DNA from: Opacimonas sp002292215
Lineage (GTDB): Bacteria; Pseudomonadota; Gammaproteobacteria; Enterobacterales; Alteromonadaceae
Length of the DNA stretch: 64,000 nt
Assembly (NCBI GenBank): GCA_943846745.1
Contig: OX044360.1
Location: forward strand, 1,488,001-1,552,000
Direction: 5' to 3'
Shown piece by piece: positions 34,710 to 47,865 of the stretch. The notes beneath the pieces are model-generated. The model did not search any database. It saw only the letters and a program-made list of their open reading frames with translations, and was not told the DNA's origin. A program made the position numbers and the translations under genes. Positions within the stretch are counted from its first letter, which is position 1. Each line of letters begins with the position of its first letter.

Positions 34710-34840
34710 CCAGTCACATCTCTGCAGATTAAGTCAGGCCTACCTTTTATTTCCCTATGAAAATCATGACCCGTTGCGTGTATTTTTACATATCCTTTTT
34801 CGTGTACTTTTCCGTGTCCTTTGAAAGGGCCTCGGTTTTC
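34679..34840 (-). other. open frame without start codon, possible gene remnant
   Basis: 54 codons between a TAG (34841-34843) and a TGA. The reading is rich in spaced Gly/Lys/His, with KGHGKVHEKGYVKIHATG then HDFHREIKGRPDL. Imperfect repeats of GTACACG/ATACACG type underlie it. No ATG is present, and it overlaps the Prx-Grx terminator. It is not called as a gene. Confidence 0.25.
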
Positions 34841-34884
34841 CTAAGTTTATTATTGGGTATGCAGCCATACTTTATTTCAAGCAT

Positions 34885-34915
34885 AAAAAAAGGCTTACCC
34901 TGAGGTAAGCCTTTC
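34885..34915 (-). terminator. rRNA operon terminator
   Basis: On the minus strand AAAGGCTTACC and GGTAAGCCTTT arms followed by T7, 12 bp beyond 5S. Confidence 0.9.
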
Positions 34916-34926
34916 TTCGAATAGGA

Positions 34927-35043
34927 GCTTGGCGATGTGCTACTCTCACATGGGGAAACCCCACACTACCATCGCCGCTAATACGTTTCACTTCTGAGTT
35001 CGGAATGGGATCAGGTGGTACCGTATCGCTATTGTCGCCAAGC
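34927..35043 (-). rRNA. rrf: 5S ribosomal RNA
   Basis: About 117 nt. 5' GCTTGGCGAC pairs with 3' CGCCAAGC, and the internal CCGAACTCAGAAGTGAAAC block is universal. Ends are estimated to within a few bases. Third rRNA of the operon. Confidence 0.95.
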
Positions 35044-35258
35044 AAAAACTGCTTCATTAATGATTAACATCACTAACTACTAAAATAGTTGTCTTTAACA
35101 TATCTGGAAAAATCTAATAAAAGTATATTTAAACGAAGAGCGCTACTCTTTCTAATTCATCATGATTGGTTATATCGTCTATTCTCATATAACCCTATAC
35201 TTACTCACCACCAAATAACTTACGTTAACCAGCAGACAAGCAGCTTAGGTGTTGTATG

Positions 35259-38140
<2,882 letters not shown>

Positions 38141-38564
38141 ATACAACCCTAAACCGCCTTTTGCATGCCTGTATGTACACATGAAAGTACCCAGGACTTA
38201 TTAGCTTCAGTTTTCGGTTGCCAAATCAATGGCTGTTGTATGAATGACAATATTTGCTAATCATGTGTGCAAAATAACGCGCATTTAAGCGTCATTCTTG
38301 CGCAAGGAGGACTCACAGTACGCTTAGTTGCGACCGTTCATGCTCAATGCGTGCACGTATTTGTCAGATAAAGTAGCTACTTGAAAAAACATCTTTCGAT
38401 ATCGCTATCGACTTTCTTTTTTTCAGTTACTCTTTCATTTAAATATTGATTACTTTTATCAGCTTTCCAAATTGTTAAAGAACATTTAGGGTTTAAAAAA
38501 CCCTAATCAATAAACACAACCTGTGTAGTTATTGATTAAGGCTATCACTTCCTAGTGCGTGTAA
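38141..38564 (-). other. tRNA-Ala to 23S spacer with boxA
   Basis: This 424-bp transcribed spacer has no gene. On the minus strand it holds boxA GTTCTTTAACAAT (38471-38483), needed for antitermination. Next to it are two hairpins: TTAGGGTTT/AAACCCTAA at 38486-38506 and AATCAATAA/TTATTGATT arms within 38505-38536. These are likely processing structures. Confidence 0.7.
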
Positions 38565-38640
38565 TGGTGGAGCTAAGCAGGATCGAACTGCTGACCTCCT
38601 GAATGCAAATCAGGCGCTCTCCCAGCTGAGCTATAGCCCC
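38565..38640 (-). tRNA. tRNA-Ala (anticodon TGC)
   Basis: 76 nt beginning GGGGCTATAGCTCAG with loop TTTGCAT (anticodon TGC) and an encoded CCA. It lies in the 16S-23S spacer. Confidence 0.97.
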
Positions 38641-38712
38641 GTATACACGTGTTACAAAGAAAAGTTAGCTTGCTTACATTGCATCAACTCATTACTTAGC
38701 GTAATCAGCTAA

Positions 38713-38789
<77 letters not shown>

Positions 38790-38879
38790 GTCATAGCAAA
38801 GCTTTTCTTCGTTCTTCATTTAATAACAAAACAATTTGTGTAGACACTACATTAAAAACGTCTCAGTCGACTTTATAGT

Positions 38880-40411
<1,532 letters not shown>

Positions 40412-40455
40412 AATTTTTGTATCGAATTATGAATTGTCTTTGTTGACACTCTTAA

Positions 40456-40499
40456 TGAGTGCCCACACAAATTGTCTTGTTATAAATTGTTAAAGAGCG
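40456..40499 (-). promoter_or_regulatory. rrn leader antitermination signals boxA and boxC
   Basis: On the minus strand boxA GCTCTTTAACAAT (40486-40498) is followed after a short A/T stretch by boxC-like GTGTGGGCACTC (40457-40468). The order matches enterobacterial rrn leaders. Confidence 0.8.
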
Positions 40500-40558
40500 T
40501 TGCGACTTCGTCGCTACCTGCTGAGTGGTTCGTTATGTCCCTCTCAACCGGGATGCGT

Positions 40559-40586
40559 ATAATACGCTTTTGAATCTGGTTGTCAA
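40559..40586 (-). promoter_or_regulatory. rrn P1 promoter
   Basis: On the minus strand consensus -35 TTGACA, 16 bp, -10 TATTAT, then a G/C-containing discriminator. An A/T-rich UP-like region precedes the -35. Confidence 0.85.
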
Positions 40587-40930
40587 CGTTTTATTTGAAG
40601 TTTTATTAATAAATCATTCAACTAAAACATCTTCAAACACTTGCTTGGTAAGGCTTTGTCGTTGCCGACTTAATCTTGTTCCCTTCAAGTGAGGAGCGCA
40701 TTCTACAGATAAAAATATATTCGTCAACACCCTAATACACTTTATTTGTGTTTTTACGCATTAATAGTGAATATCGTGTTGTAATGCTCAAAAAGTAATC
40801 ATCACTCTGCCGTTTACAAGGCTATTTATCAGTACATAAGGTTCAAACTGTGAAAAGTTGCACAAAATAACCATAAGAGTAATATGTTTGTGCCTTTTGC
40901 ATTTCATTATTATAACAACAAGGGTCCTTT

Positions 40931-41371
40931 ATGAAATCGTCTAACGTCACACGCTATGTTCTTATAGCTATTATCGCTGTTGCAGGATTTGTCGCAGTGC
41001 CATTTTTCCCAATGGTATCGTCTGCTATTGCATTTGCTGCTGGTGCAGTTATCTGTGGTATTGCACTATTATTTGTTAAAACAACTAATTCTACTGAAGA
41101 ATCAGTCGAAACTAATGATTTAACTACCTTATATATAGGTAATCTAAACTATAAAGTAAATGAGAACGCTATAAAGGCGTATTTCGAACAATATGGTTAC
41201 GTAGATTCAGTCCGTTTAATGAAGGATCGTAAAACCGGTCGTCGTAAAGGTTTTGGTTTTGTTGAAGTAGAAGCGGATGCAGCAGATAAAATGATTACCA
41301 AACTGAATGATTCAGTATTCGAAGAACGTACGTTACGTGTGCGTCTTGCCAAAGAGAAAGTTGAAGATTAA
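40931..41371 (+). CDS. membrane-anchored RRM-domain RNA-binding protein
   Basis: A 146-residue protein with two predicted membrane segments (about 9-27 and 29-50), a short linker and one RRM. RNP2 is LYIGNL (residues 67-72) and RNP1 is KGFGFVEV (106-113). Stand-alone RRM proteins occur in gammaproteobacteria, but a membrane anchor is unusual and would place RNA binding at the inner membrane. AAGG precedes the ATG. It ends five bases before trmA, so the two are probably co-transcribed. Target RNAs are unknown. Confidence 0.85.
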   Translation: MKSSNVTRYVLIAIIAVAGFVAVPFFPMVSSAIAFAAGAVICGIALLFVKTTNSTEESVETNDLTTLYIGNLNYKVNENAIKAYFEQYGYVDSVRLMKDRKTGRRKGFGFVEVEADAADKMITKLNDSVFEERTLRVRLAKEKVED

Positions 41372-41376
41372 TTAGT

Positions 41377-42468
41377 ATGTCCGAATATACCCTTCAGCTT
41401 GCTGAAAAAGAATCTCGTGTAAGAGATTTACTCTCCCCTTTTATTAATAAAGGGGAGTCATTACTCCCTTTAGATGTATTTGCTTCCGTTGAACAACATT
41501 ACCGACAGCGTGCAGAGTTTAGAATTTGGCACGAAGGTGTTGATTTGTATCACATCATGTTTAATCAAGAAACTAAACAACAGTACCGTGTTGATTCATT
41601 TCCTGTGGCTTCTTTATTAATTAACCAAGTAATGACTGATGTTATTAACAAGGTTAAGATTAATCCTGTACTACGTAAGAAGCTTTTTCAAATTGATTAT
41701 TTGAGTGCGACCACGAATCAAATTGTTGTGTCTATGCTGTACCACACTCAATTAGGGCCAGCGTGGGAAATTGCTATTCAAGCGCTGCAAAAAGAGCTAT
41801 CTGAGCAATACGACATTCATTTTATTGGTCGAGCCAAAAAGCAAAAACTGGTTGTCTCCCAAGATTTTGTTACTGAACGCTTAGCTATTCACAATAAGGT
41901 ATACACGTTCAAACATATTGAGAACTCATTTACGCAGCCTAATGCACAAGTGAATTGCCGCATGATTGAATGGGTAGCCACCCACACGCAGGATATCTCT
42001 GGTGACTTATTAGAGCTATATTGTGGCGCGGGTAATTTTACCATCCCTCTTAGTGATTATTTTGACAGAGTTGTAGCGACGGAAATATCGAAAACATCAG
42101 TCAACGCTGCGCAATTTAATATCGCAGCTAACCATTTAGACAATTGCACTATATTACGTATGTCTAGTGAAGAGTTCGTCCAAGCGAAAAATAAAGAACG
42201 AGAATTTCGACGTCTTGCCGCTGTTAACTTAGACGAATATAATTTTTCAACAGTACTGGTTGATCCACCACGAGCAGGATTGGATGATGACACTATTGCT
42301 ATGATTAGCCGGTATGACAATATTATCTACATCTCATGTAACCCAGAAACTTTAGCTGATAATCTTGCTACGTTAACGCTGACTCATGAAATTGTGCGTA
42401 GTGCGTTGTTTGATCAATTTCCTTTCACACACCATATCGAAAGTGGGGTGATTTTGAAAAAACGTTGA
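41377..42468 (+). CDS. trmA: tRNA (uracil-54-C5)-methyltransferase
   Basis: A 363-residue SAM-dependent enzyme that forms m5U54 in tRNA T-loops. The SAM site ELYCGAGNFTIPL, DPPRAGLD, the nucleophilic Cys in YISCNPETLADNL and the C-terminal FPFTHHIESG match TrmA. There is no TRAM domain or Fe-S cluster region, which distinguishes it from RlmC/RlmD. The Shine-Dalgarno is weak; coupling to the RRM gene is likely. Confidence 0.95.
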   Translation: MSEYTLQLAEKESRVRDLLSPFINKGESLLPLDVFASVEQHYRQRAEFRIWHEGVDLYHIMFNQETKQQYRVDSFPVASLLINQVMTDVINKVKINPVLRKKLFQIDYLSATTNQIVVSMLYHTQLGPAWEIAIQALQKELSEQYDIHFIGRAKKQKLVVSQDFVTERLAIHNKVYTFKHIENSFTQPNAQVNCRMIEWVATHTQDISGDLLELYCGAGNFTIPLSDYFDRVVATEISKTSVNAAQFNIAANHLDNCTILRMSSEEFVQAKNKEREFRRLAAVNLDEYNFSTVLVDPPRAGLDDDTIAMISRYDNIIYISCNPETLADNLATLTLTHEIVRSALFDQFPFTHHIESGVILKKR

Positions 42469-42496
42469 TTCTAATTTACTTTCTAAGACTCAACAT

Positions 42497-43108
42497 TCAC
42501 TGAGGCTTAAACTGACGCACACCAAGTTGTACAAACATCAATTGATACTTGACCTTTTCAGCAATGATAAATTGTTGTTTAGGTTGAGCATCTAATGCCT
42601 GAGCTCCCGCACTAAACACAATCATTACCATTGCTTCTGATTCTAAATCTGCTAATTGCTGTGAAATTTTCTGACGATGCATAATATAGTCAGACAATTC
42701 TTTGATGAAATGCTGAATTTCTCGTTGTACCGCCGCTCTAAATTCAGCGGATGTCCCTGTATGCTCGCGAAGTAGTACCCGAAATACATTCTTGTTTTCA
42801 TTAATAAACTCCATTAGCGTATCAACAGAAGTATCAATCGCATTAGAATCTTTGGTAATTCTTCGCCGCGCACTGCGCATTAATTGCCTGAGCATTAATC
42901 CAGCTTCATCAACTAATGTCATTCCCAAATCGTTTACATCTTTAAAGTGTCGATAAAATGACGTAGGTGCGATACCTGCATTTCGAGCAATTTCTCTAAG
43001 TGATAGAGAAGACAGACTTTTTTCTGCATCCAAACAAGCAAAGGCTGCATTTATAATGTTCTGGCGCGTCTCTTGCTTCTGTTGTTCACGAGTCTTTTTT
43101 GCCGTCAT
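42497..43108 (-). CDS. fabR: TetR-family repressor FabR
   Basis: A 203-residue regulator. The N-terminal helix-turn-helix (about 15-60: LSLREIARNAGIAPTSFYRHF) and the Arg-rich MRSARRRI linker match FabR, which senses the unsaturated/saturated acyl-thioester ratio and represses unsaturated fatty acid genes. It is divergent from a desaturase gene, with a FabR-type palindrome between them, and beside trmA as in enterobacteria. Confidence 0.92.
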   Translation of the reverse strand: MTAKKTREQQKQETRQNIINAAFACLDAEKSLSSLSLREIARNAGIAPTSFYRHFKDVNDLGMTLVDEAGLMLRQLMRSARRRITKDSNAIDTSVDTLMEFINENKNVFRVLLREHTGTSAEFRAAVQREIQHFIKELSDYIMHRQKISQQLADLESEAMVMIVFSAGAQALDAQPKQQFIIAEKVKYQLMFVQLGVRQFKPQ

Positions 43109-43152
43109 GGATTATTAATTCCTTGCTAAAATGAGATAACTCAATTACATTA

Positions 43153-43170
43153 AGCTTACACTTGTACGCT
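43153..43170. promoter_or_regulatory. FabR operator between fabR and desaturase
   Basis: AGCTTACA-CT-TGTACGCT, an 18-bp palindrome with one mismatch. It closely resembles the known FabR sites of E. coli fabA and fabB (AGCGTACA...TGT.CGCT type). Confidence 0.75.
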
Positions 43171-43209
43171 GAAATATAAAGCTTTAATTTAAAATAGTAA
43201 ATATACCCT

Positions 43210-44340
43210 ATGAAAAAACCACCAATAATAGTATTCAATGTAGCACTTTTTACCATACTCACTTTAATTAGTGTCATAGGCGTTCCATATTGGGCGCTGA
43301 CTTACGGTTTCAATACTGTCGAAATTGTCACAACCATTGTATTATTTTTCTTTACAGGTATGTCGATTACAGCAGGCTACCACCGTTTATGGTCACACAA
43401 AGCTTACGAAGCAAACCCAGTAGTTAGATTTGTATTAGCTGTCGGTGGCGCGATGACATTACAAAACAGCATTTTGCATTGGGCATCGGATCACCGTGTG
43501 CATCATCGTCATGTCGATGTAAATGACAAAGACCCCTACTCTGCCAAACGTGGTTTTTGGTTTTCGCACATAGGCTGGATGTTGAGAGAATATCAAGCCG
43601 AGCGCTACACGGATTATTCGAACTGCAGAGATCTACAAAAAGACAAAATCGTCATGTGGCAACATAACTATTATGTACCTATCGTATTAGTCGCAAATAT
43701 CGGTATTACTGCATTATTAGGTTATTTAAACGGCAATATCTTGGGTATGATGTTGCTAGCTGGATTATGCCGTATTGTGTTAGTTCACCACGTGACCTTT
43801 TTTATCAATTCGTTGTGTCATATCTGGGGTAAACAAACTTACACCGATTGCAACACCGCAAAAGACAACGGTATCTTAGCATTATTCACTTTTGGTGAGG
43901 GCTATCATAACTATCATCATATTTTTGAATACGATTATCGTAATGGTATTAAGTGGTGGCATTACGACCCAACTAAATGGGTAATAAAATCGTTATCGCT
44001 AATTGGGTGGACGTCGAATCTACGTAAATGCCCTGAAGACAAGATCCAACAAGCCAAGTTTGCGATGCAACTTCAGTTTGCTAAAGAGAAGTTAGAACAC
44101 CGCTACCCTAACCCTGAAGAAATCATTTCAAAGCTCGAAGCAGAATATGAATTATTAATTGCCAAGTGCAATGAATACTACCTCACTAAAAAACGTTTAA
44201 TGCGTATACAACAACGTCAACTTAAACGAACCGTTGATAGTATTGATATGCATGCTAAATGTGAAGAGCTAAAGGCTGCATTCCAAGCACAAAAGTCGCG
44301 TTTTAACGCACTGACTACGTCGCCTTTACAAGCAGCCTAA
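43210..44340 (+). CDS. acyl-CoA/acyl-lipid delta-9-type fatty-acid desaturase
   Basis: A 376-residue integral-membrane di-iron enzyme that puts a double bond into saturated acyl chains. The three His boxes are visible: HRLWSH (residues 58-63), HRVHH (95-99) and HNYHH (about 236-240). Membrane segments flank them (about 10-30, 35-55, 150-185). A charged helical tail of about 90 residues follows the core and is longer than in many bacterial homologues. The FabR-type operator 40 bp upstream implies repression by FabR, coupling membrane fluidity to acyl pool. Confidence 0.92.
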   Translation: MKKPPIIVFNVALFTILTLISVIGVPYWALTYGFNTVEIVTTIVLFFFTGMSITAGYHRLWSHKAYEANPVVRFVLAVGGAMTLQNSILHWASDHRVHHRHVDVNDKDPYSAKRGFWFSHIGWMLREYQAERYTDYSNCRDLQKDKIVMWQHNYYVPIVLVANIGITALLGYLNGNILGMMLLAGLCRIVLVHHVTFFINSLCHIWGKQTYTDCNTAKDNGILALFTFGEGYHNYHHIFEYDYRNGIKWWHYDPTKWVIKSLSLIGWTSNLRKCPEDKIQQAKFAMQLQFAKEKLEHRYPNPEEIISKLEAEYELLIAKCNEYYLTKKRLMRIQQRQLKRTVDSIDMHAKCEELKAAFQAQKSRFNALTTSPLQAA

Positions 44341-44381
44341 ACAGGTCAGAGCATGACTCTGAGTTCAAGCACTGGTACAAT

Positions 44382-44415
44382 AAGCCGATAACGATTTGTT
44401 ATTGGCTTTTTTTTT
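44382..44415 (+). terminator. terminator between desaturase and sthA
   Basis: AAGCCGATAAC and GTTATTGGCTT arms (one G-T pair) and a nine-base T run. It ends only 12 bp before the sthA ATG. Confidence 0.8.
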
Positions 44416-44427
44416 GGAATTTGATTT

Positions 44428-45831
44428 ATGCCCCACGCCCATATTATGTTTGATGCTGTTGTCATTGGTACCGGTCCTGGAGGTGAAGGGGCAGCAATGC
44501 AACTCGCCAAAGCTGGTAAAACGGTTGCCGTGATTGAGCGCTACGAACATGTTGGTGGCGGTTGTACACATTGGGGTACCATTCCCTCTAAAGCCTTACG
44601 TCATTCAGTTAGTCGTTTAGTGGAATACAATCAATCACCGCTATTTAATCAAGAAGATGCCAGTCGCCATTTGACGTTTGCAGAGATCATGACACATGCG
44701 AGTGATGTCATTCGCAAACAAACCAAATTACGCGGTAGTTTTTATGACCGCAACAAAGTGACATTAATCCACGGAGAGGCATCTTTTATTGATGCCAATA
44801 CATTACAGATTAACCGTCCTGATGGGACCCAAGAAAAAATTCGTGGAAAGCAATTTGTTATCGCGACAGGTTCACGTCCCTATACACCGCCAGATATTGA
44901 TTTTACTCATCCGCGGATCTATAACTCCGATACGATTTTGTCTTTAAATCATGACCCAAAAAATATGATTATTTACGGTGCAGGTGTCATTGGTACCGAA
45001 TACGCATCGATATTCAGGGGCATGGGTGTCAAAGTTGATCTACTCAACACACAAAATCGCCTACTGAGTTTCTTAGATGATGAAATTTCTGATTCCTTGA
45101 GTTACCACTTATGGAACAGCGGCGTAGTGATCAAACATAATGAAACCTATGCCACCGTAGAAACGTTCGATGATTGTGTTATCGTAACTACTGACTCAGG
45201 TAAAAAACTTCGCGCTGATTGTTTGTTATTTGCCAATGGGCGCTCAGGTAACACCGAAATGCTAAATCTCGAAGAGGTAGGTTTAAAACCAGATTCACGA
45301 GGCCAACTTAGCGTGAACGAGAGTTACCAAACAGAAGCCAAACACGTATTTGCCGTGGGGGATGTAATTGGTTATCCAAGCTTAGCATCTGCTGCATACA
45401 ACCAAGGACGTTTCGCAGCAGAAGCAATGCTATCAGAAAAAGCGCACAACAGTTTAGTCCAAGATATCCCGACAGGCATCTATACTATCCCAGAAATATC
45501 CTCCGTGGGTAAAACAGAACAAGAATTAACCGCTGCCAAAGTGCCTTATGAAGTAGGACGCGCACAATTTAAGCATCTTGCACGCGCACAGATTGCGAAT
45601 ACGATGGTCGGAAGTTTGAAAATTTTGTTTCATCGAGAGACAAAGGAAATTTTAGGCATCCATTGTTTTGGTGAACGAGCATCGGAAATCATTCACATCG
45701 GCCAAGCGATCATGCAACAGCCAGGTGACCAAAATACTATTGAGTATTTCGTCAACACAACCTTTAACTACCCCACTATGGCTGAAGCTTATCGGGTAGC
45801 TGCACTAAACGGGTTAAATCGGGTATTTTAA
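44428..45831 (+). CDS. sthA: soluble pyridine nucleotide transhydrogenase
   Basis: A 467-residue FAD enzyme that exchanges hydride between NADPH and NAD+. VIGTGPGGEGAAMQLAKAG is the FAD motif. GGGCTHWGTIPSKALR replaces the redox-active Cys pair of dihydrolipoamide dehydrogenases, diagnostic for SthA. AGVIGTEYASIF binds the nucleotide and FNYPTMAEAYRVAAL ends the dimer interface. GGAA precedes the ATG at 44428; Met7 is an alternative. A terminator-like hairpin abuts its translation start, so its promoter must lie within the upstream region or be controlled by attenuation. Confidence 0.95.
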   Translation: MPHAHIMFDAVVIGTGPGGEGAAMQLAKAGKTVAVIERYEHVGGGCTHWGTIPSKALRHSVSRLVEYNQSPLFNQEDASRHLTFAEIMTHASDVIRKQTKLRGSFYDRNKVTLIHGEASFIDANTLQINRPDGTQEKIRGKQFVIATGSRPYTPPDIDFTHPRIYNSDTILSLNHDPKNMIIYGAGVIGTEYASIFRGMGVKVDLLNTQNRLLSFLDDEISDSLSYHLWNSGVVIKHNETYATVETFDDCVIVTTDSGKKLRADCLLFANGRSGNTEMLNLEEVGLKPDSRGQLSVNESYQTEAKHVFAVGDVIGYPSLASAAYNQGRFAAEAMLSEKAHNSLVQDIPTGIYTIPEISSVGKTEQELTAAKVPYEVGRAQFKHLARAQIANTMVGSLKILFHRETKEILGIHCFGERASEIIHIGQAIMQQPGDQNTIEYFVNTTFNYPTMAEAYRVAALNGLNRVF

Positions 45832-45866
45832 ACCGTTATTGTTAATTCACATGTCACTACATAACA

Positions 45867-47690
45867 CTATGATGACAATTTAGTGTCATGTGAATCATTG
45901 TTTAATTGCATTTGCAACGTATTGGATAATTCATTAAAGCGTAAAGGTTTCGCATACAAGAAACCTTGCACTTCATCACACCCCAAAGACTCAATATATT
46001 CAGCTTGTTCCTCCCGCTCCACCCCTTCTGCAATTGTTTTAAGATTGAGCTTTTGTGCTAAGGTTATAACCGTTTCCGCTAATATTGAGGGATGAGCATG
46101 TGAACAACTTTTGAGAAACGAACGATCAATTTTCAACCGATTTAACGGCATTTTTTGTAAATAACTCATAGAAGAAAAACCCGTTCCAAAATCGTCTATC
46201 GCAATCTGTACGCCAAAATTTCGTAATAAGTGCAGGCTTTCGATCACAATTTGGGGTTCATCCATCAAAATGTTTTCAGTGATTTCTAATTCTAATCGCG
46301 TTGGTTCAATATCGTACTCCGTTAGCATATCCTTTACTTGTTCTACAAAATCACTGTTTCTTAGCTGCATAATAGATACATTCACACCTATGCGAATATC
46401 ATTTATCCCTTGTTGGCGTAAACGTTTGATTGCCGTTAAACTTTCACGTAACACCCAATATCCCATATCGACAATTAATCCAGAATATTCGGCTAATGGA
46501 ACAAAAATATCAGGCGCTATAAAACACCCGTGCCCATCAGGCCAGCGCAGTAAAGCTTCAACACCGACAATTCGTCTGCTTTTAAAGTCAAGTTGAGGCT
46601 GATACCAAACTTGTAATTTGCGTTGTTCATAAGCAATCGATAATTTACGTATATGCTCTAACCGCCAAGCCGTATGGGATTCTAACTCAGAATTATACCA
46701 ACGATAATTTAAACCTGCTTTTTTCTTAGCTAGGTTGAGTGCAATATTACAGCGCTTAATGATGTTTAACCCATTATCAAACTCACTCTCAATTTTGCAT
46801 AATCCCATAGAAATCCTTACCGGTAATGCATATTGCCCAGCGCGAAAAGGAGCAACAAATTTATCGCTAATTTGATTTGGCAATAAGTACTTCGCAGGCC
46901 CTAGAAAACCGAATACATCAGCTCCGATCCTTGCCAATTTAACTGTCTCATGAAATGAAGCCCGCAAGCGTTTCGATATTGCTTTGAGTAGTAAATCCCC
47001 GACATCTTGACCTAAGCCATCATTGATATCTGAAAAATGATTAATATCAACTAACACGACATGTAGACCATCACTACTGGTAGAATAATCTGGGTTATTT
47101 AACAACTTAATAAAATCATTGCGATTAGGTAAATGTGTGAGTTGATCATTATAAGCGGTTGACCGTAAATGGATAACCTCAACAATGGAAATATAACCAG
47201 AAGAAATACTCGATAAGAAATATTGTAATGTACGATACAGACTGTCTTCTCTGGTCAAATGTGCTCTGACATACAGCGCCATTTGAAAGTCTGTAGATAT
47301 AAAGTACAAGACACTTTCGTTTTCTAATAAAATCTCGTGCTTTAACGTAAAAGCATCTTCTAATAGCTTTTCTACATGAGGATCACTGAGTTGGTTGAGT
47401 GAATGATTGAATAGGTTATCATTTTTACCCGCCACACCACAAAATCGTATATTAGACTCGCGACGATCAAATAACGAACCTAGTTTGGCACAAATGATAT
47501 CTTCTTTATGCAGTCCATAGAGTGTCGCAATGTGCGAGATCACTCCATCGCAAAAATCATTCAGCGAACTTTGTTTAAAAAAATTGGTAGCTGAGCCAAT
47601 AATTTTATTGAGACTCTCTACATCTGGCTCATCTACACTTCTGACAGGTGAAAAACCATTCTCCGCTGAATGAGATGATTTTGTTTTCAT
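45867..47690 (-). CDS. EAL-domain c-di-GMP phosphodiesterase with degenerate GGDEF
   Basis: A 607-residue protein with an N-terminal sensor-like region (about 1-180), then a GGDEF-like domain (about 190-330) whose active site reads GADVF instead of GG[DE]EF, so cyclase activity is unlikely. The EAL domain (about 345-600) keeps VEALLRW, ENILMDEP, DDFGTGFSSMSYL, KIDRSFL and EGVEREEQAEY, which are the metal and catalytic residues. It should degrade c-di-GMP, with the GGDEF remnant perhaps binding GTP. No membrane helix is obvious. Confidence 0.9.
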   Translation of the reverse strand: MKTKSSHSAENGFSPVRSVDEPDVESLNKIIGSATNFFKQSSLNDFCDGVISHIATLYGLHKEDIICAKLGSLFDRRESNIRFCGVAGKNDNLFNHSLNQLSDPHVEKLLEDAFTLKHEILLENESVLYFISTDFQMALYVRAHLTREDSLYRTLQYFLSSISSGYISIVEVIHLRSTAYNDQLTHLPNRNDFIKLLNNPDYSTSSDGLHVVLVDINHFSDINDGLGQDVGDLLLKAISKRLRASFHETVKLARIGADVFGFLGPAKYLLPNQISDKFVAPFRAGQYALPVRISMGLCKIESEFDNGLNIIKRCNIALNLAKKKAGLNYRWYNSELESHTAWRLEHIRKLSIAYEQRKLQVWYQPQLDFKSRRIVGVEALLRWPDGHGCFIAPDIFVPLAEYSGLIVDMGYWVLRESLTAIKRLRQQGINDIRIGVNVSIMQLRNSDFVEQVKDMLTEYDIEPTRLELEITENILMDEPQIVIESLHLLRNFGVQIAIDDFGTGFSSMSYLQKMPLNRLKIDRSFLKSCSHAHPSILAETVITLAQKLNLKTIAEGVEREEQAEYIESLGCDEVQGFLYAKPLRFNELSNTLQMQLNNDSHDTKLSS

Positions 47691-47760
47691 GATACTTCCT
47701 ATTCCTCAATTATTAAGTATAGGATAGGTTTACCATTTTATTTTGTATCCATTAAAAAAT

Positions 47761-47797
47761 AAAAAAAGGCCTAAATACATCCATAGTTAGACCTTTA
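47761..47797 (-). terminator. terminator after cysH
   Basis: On the minus strand AAAGGTCTAA and TTAGGCCTTT arms (one mismatch), then T's. It ends the cysJIH operon. Confidence 0.7.
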
Positions 47798-47865
47798 TTT
47801 ACAATTTTTATGCTTCTAAAACAAATATTGCGCAGCTCGAAGCATTGTTTCACTATCAGTGATCA

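Larger units (their letters stand above)
40412..40930 (-). other. rRNA operon leader and promoter region
   Basis: This 519-bp gap has no protein gene. It contains the rrn leader with boxA and boxC, the P1 promoter at 40559-40586 and an A/T-rich UP-like element to about 40625. Beyond that lie about 300 bp of A/T-rich DNA leading to the divergent RRM gene, with nothing else I can name. Confidence 0.75.
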
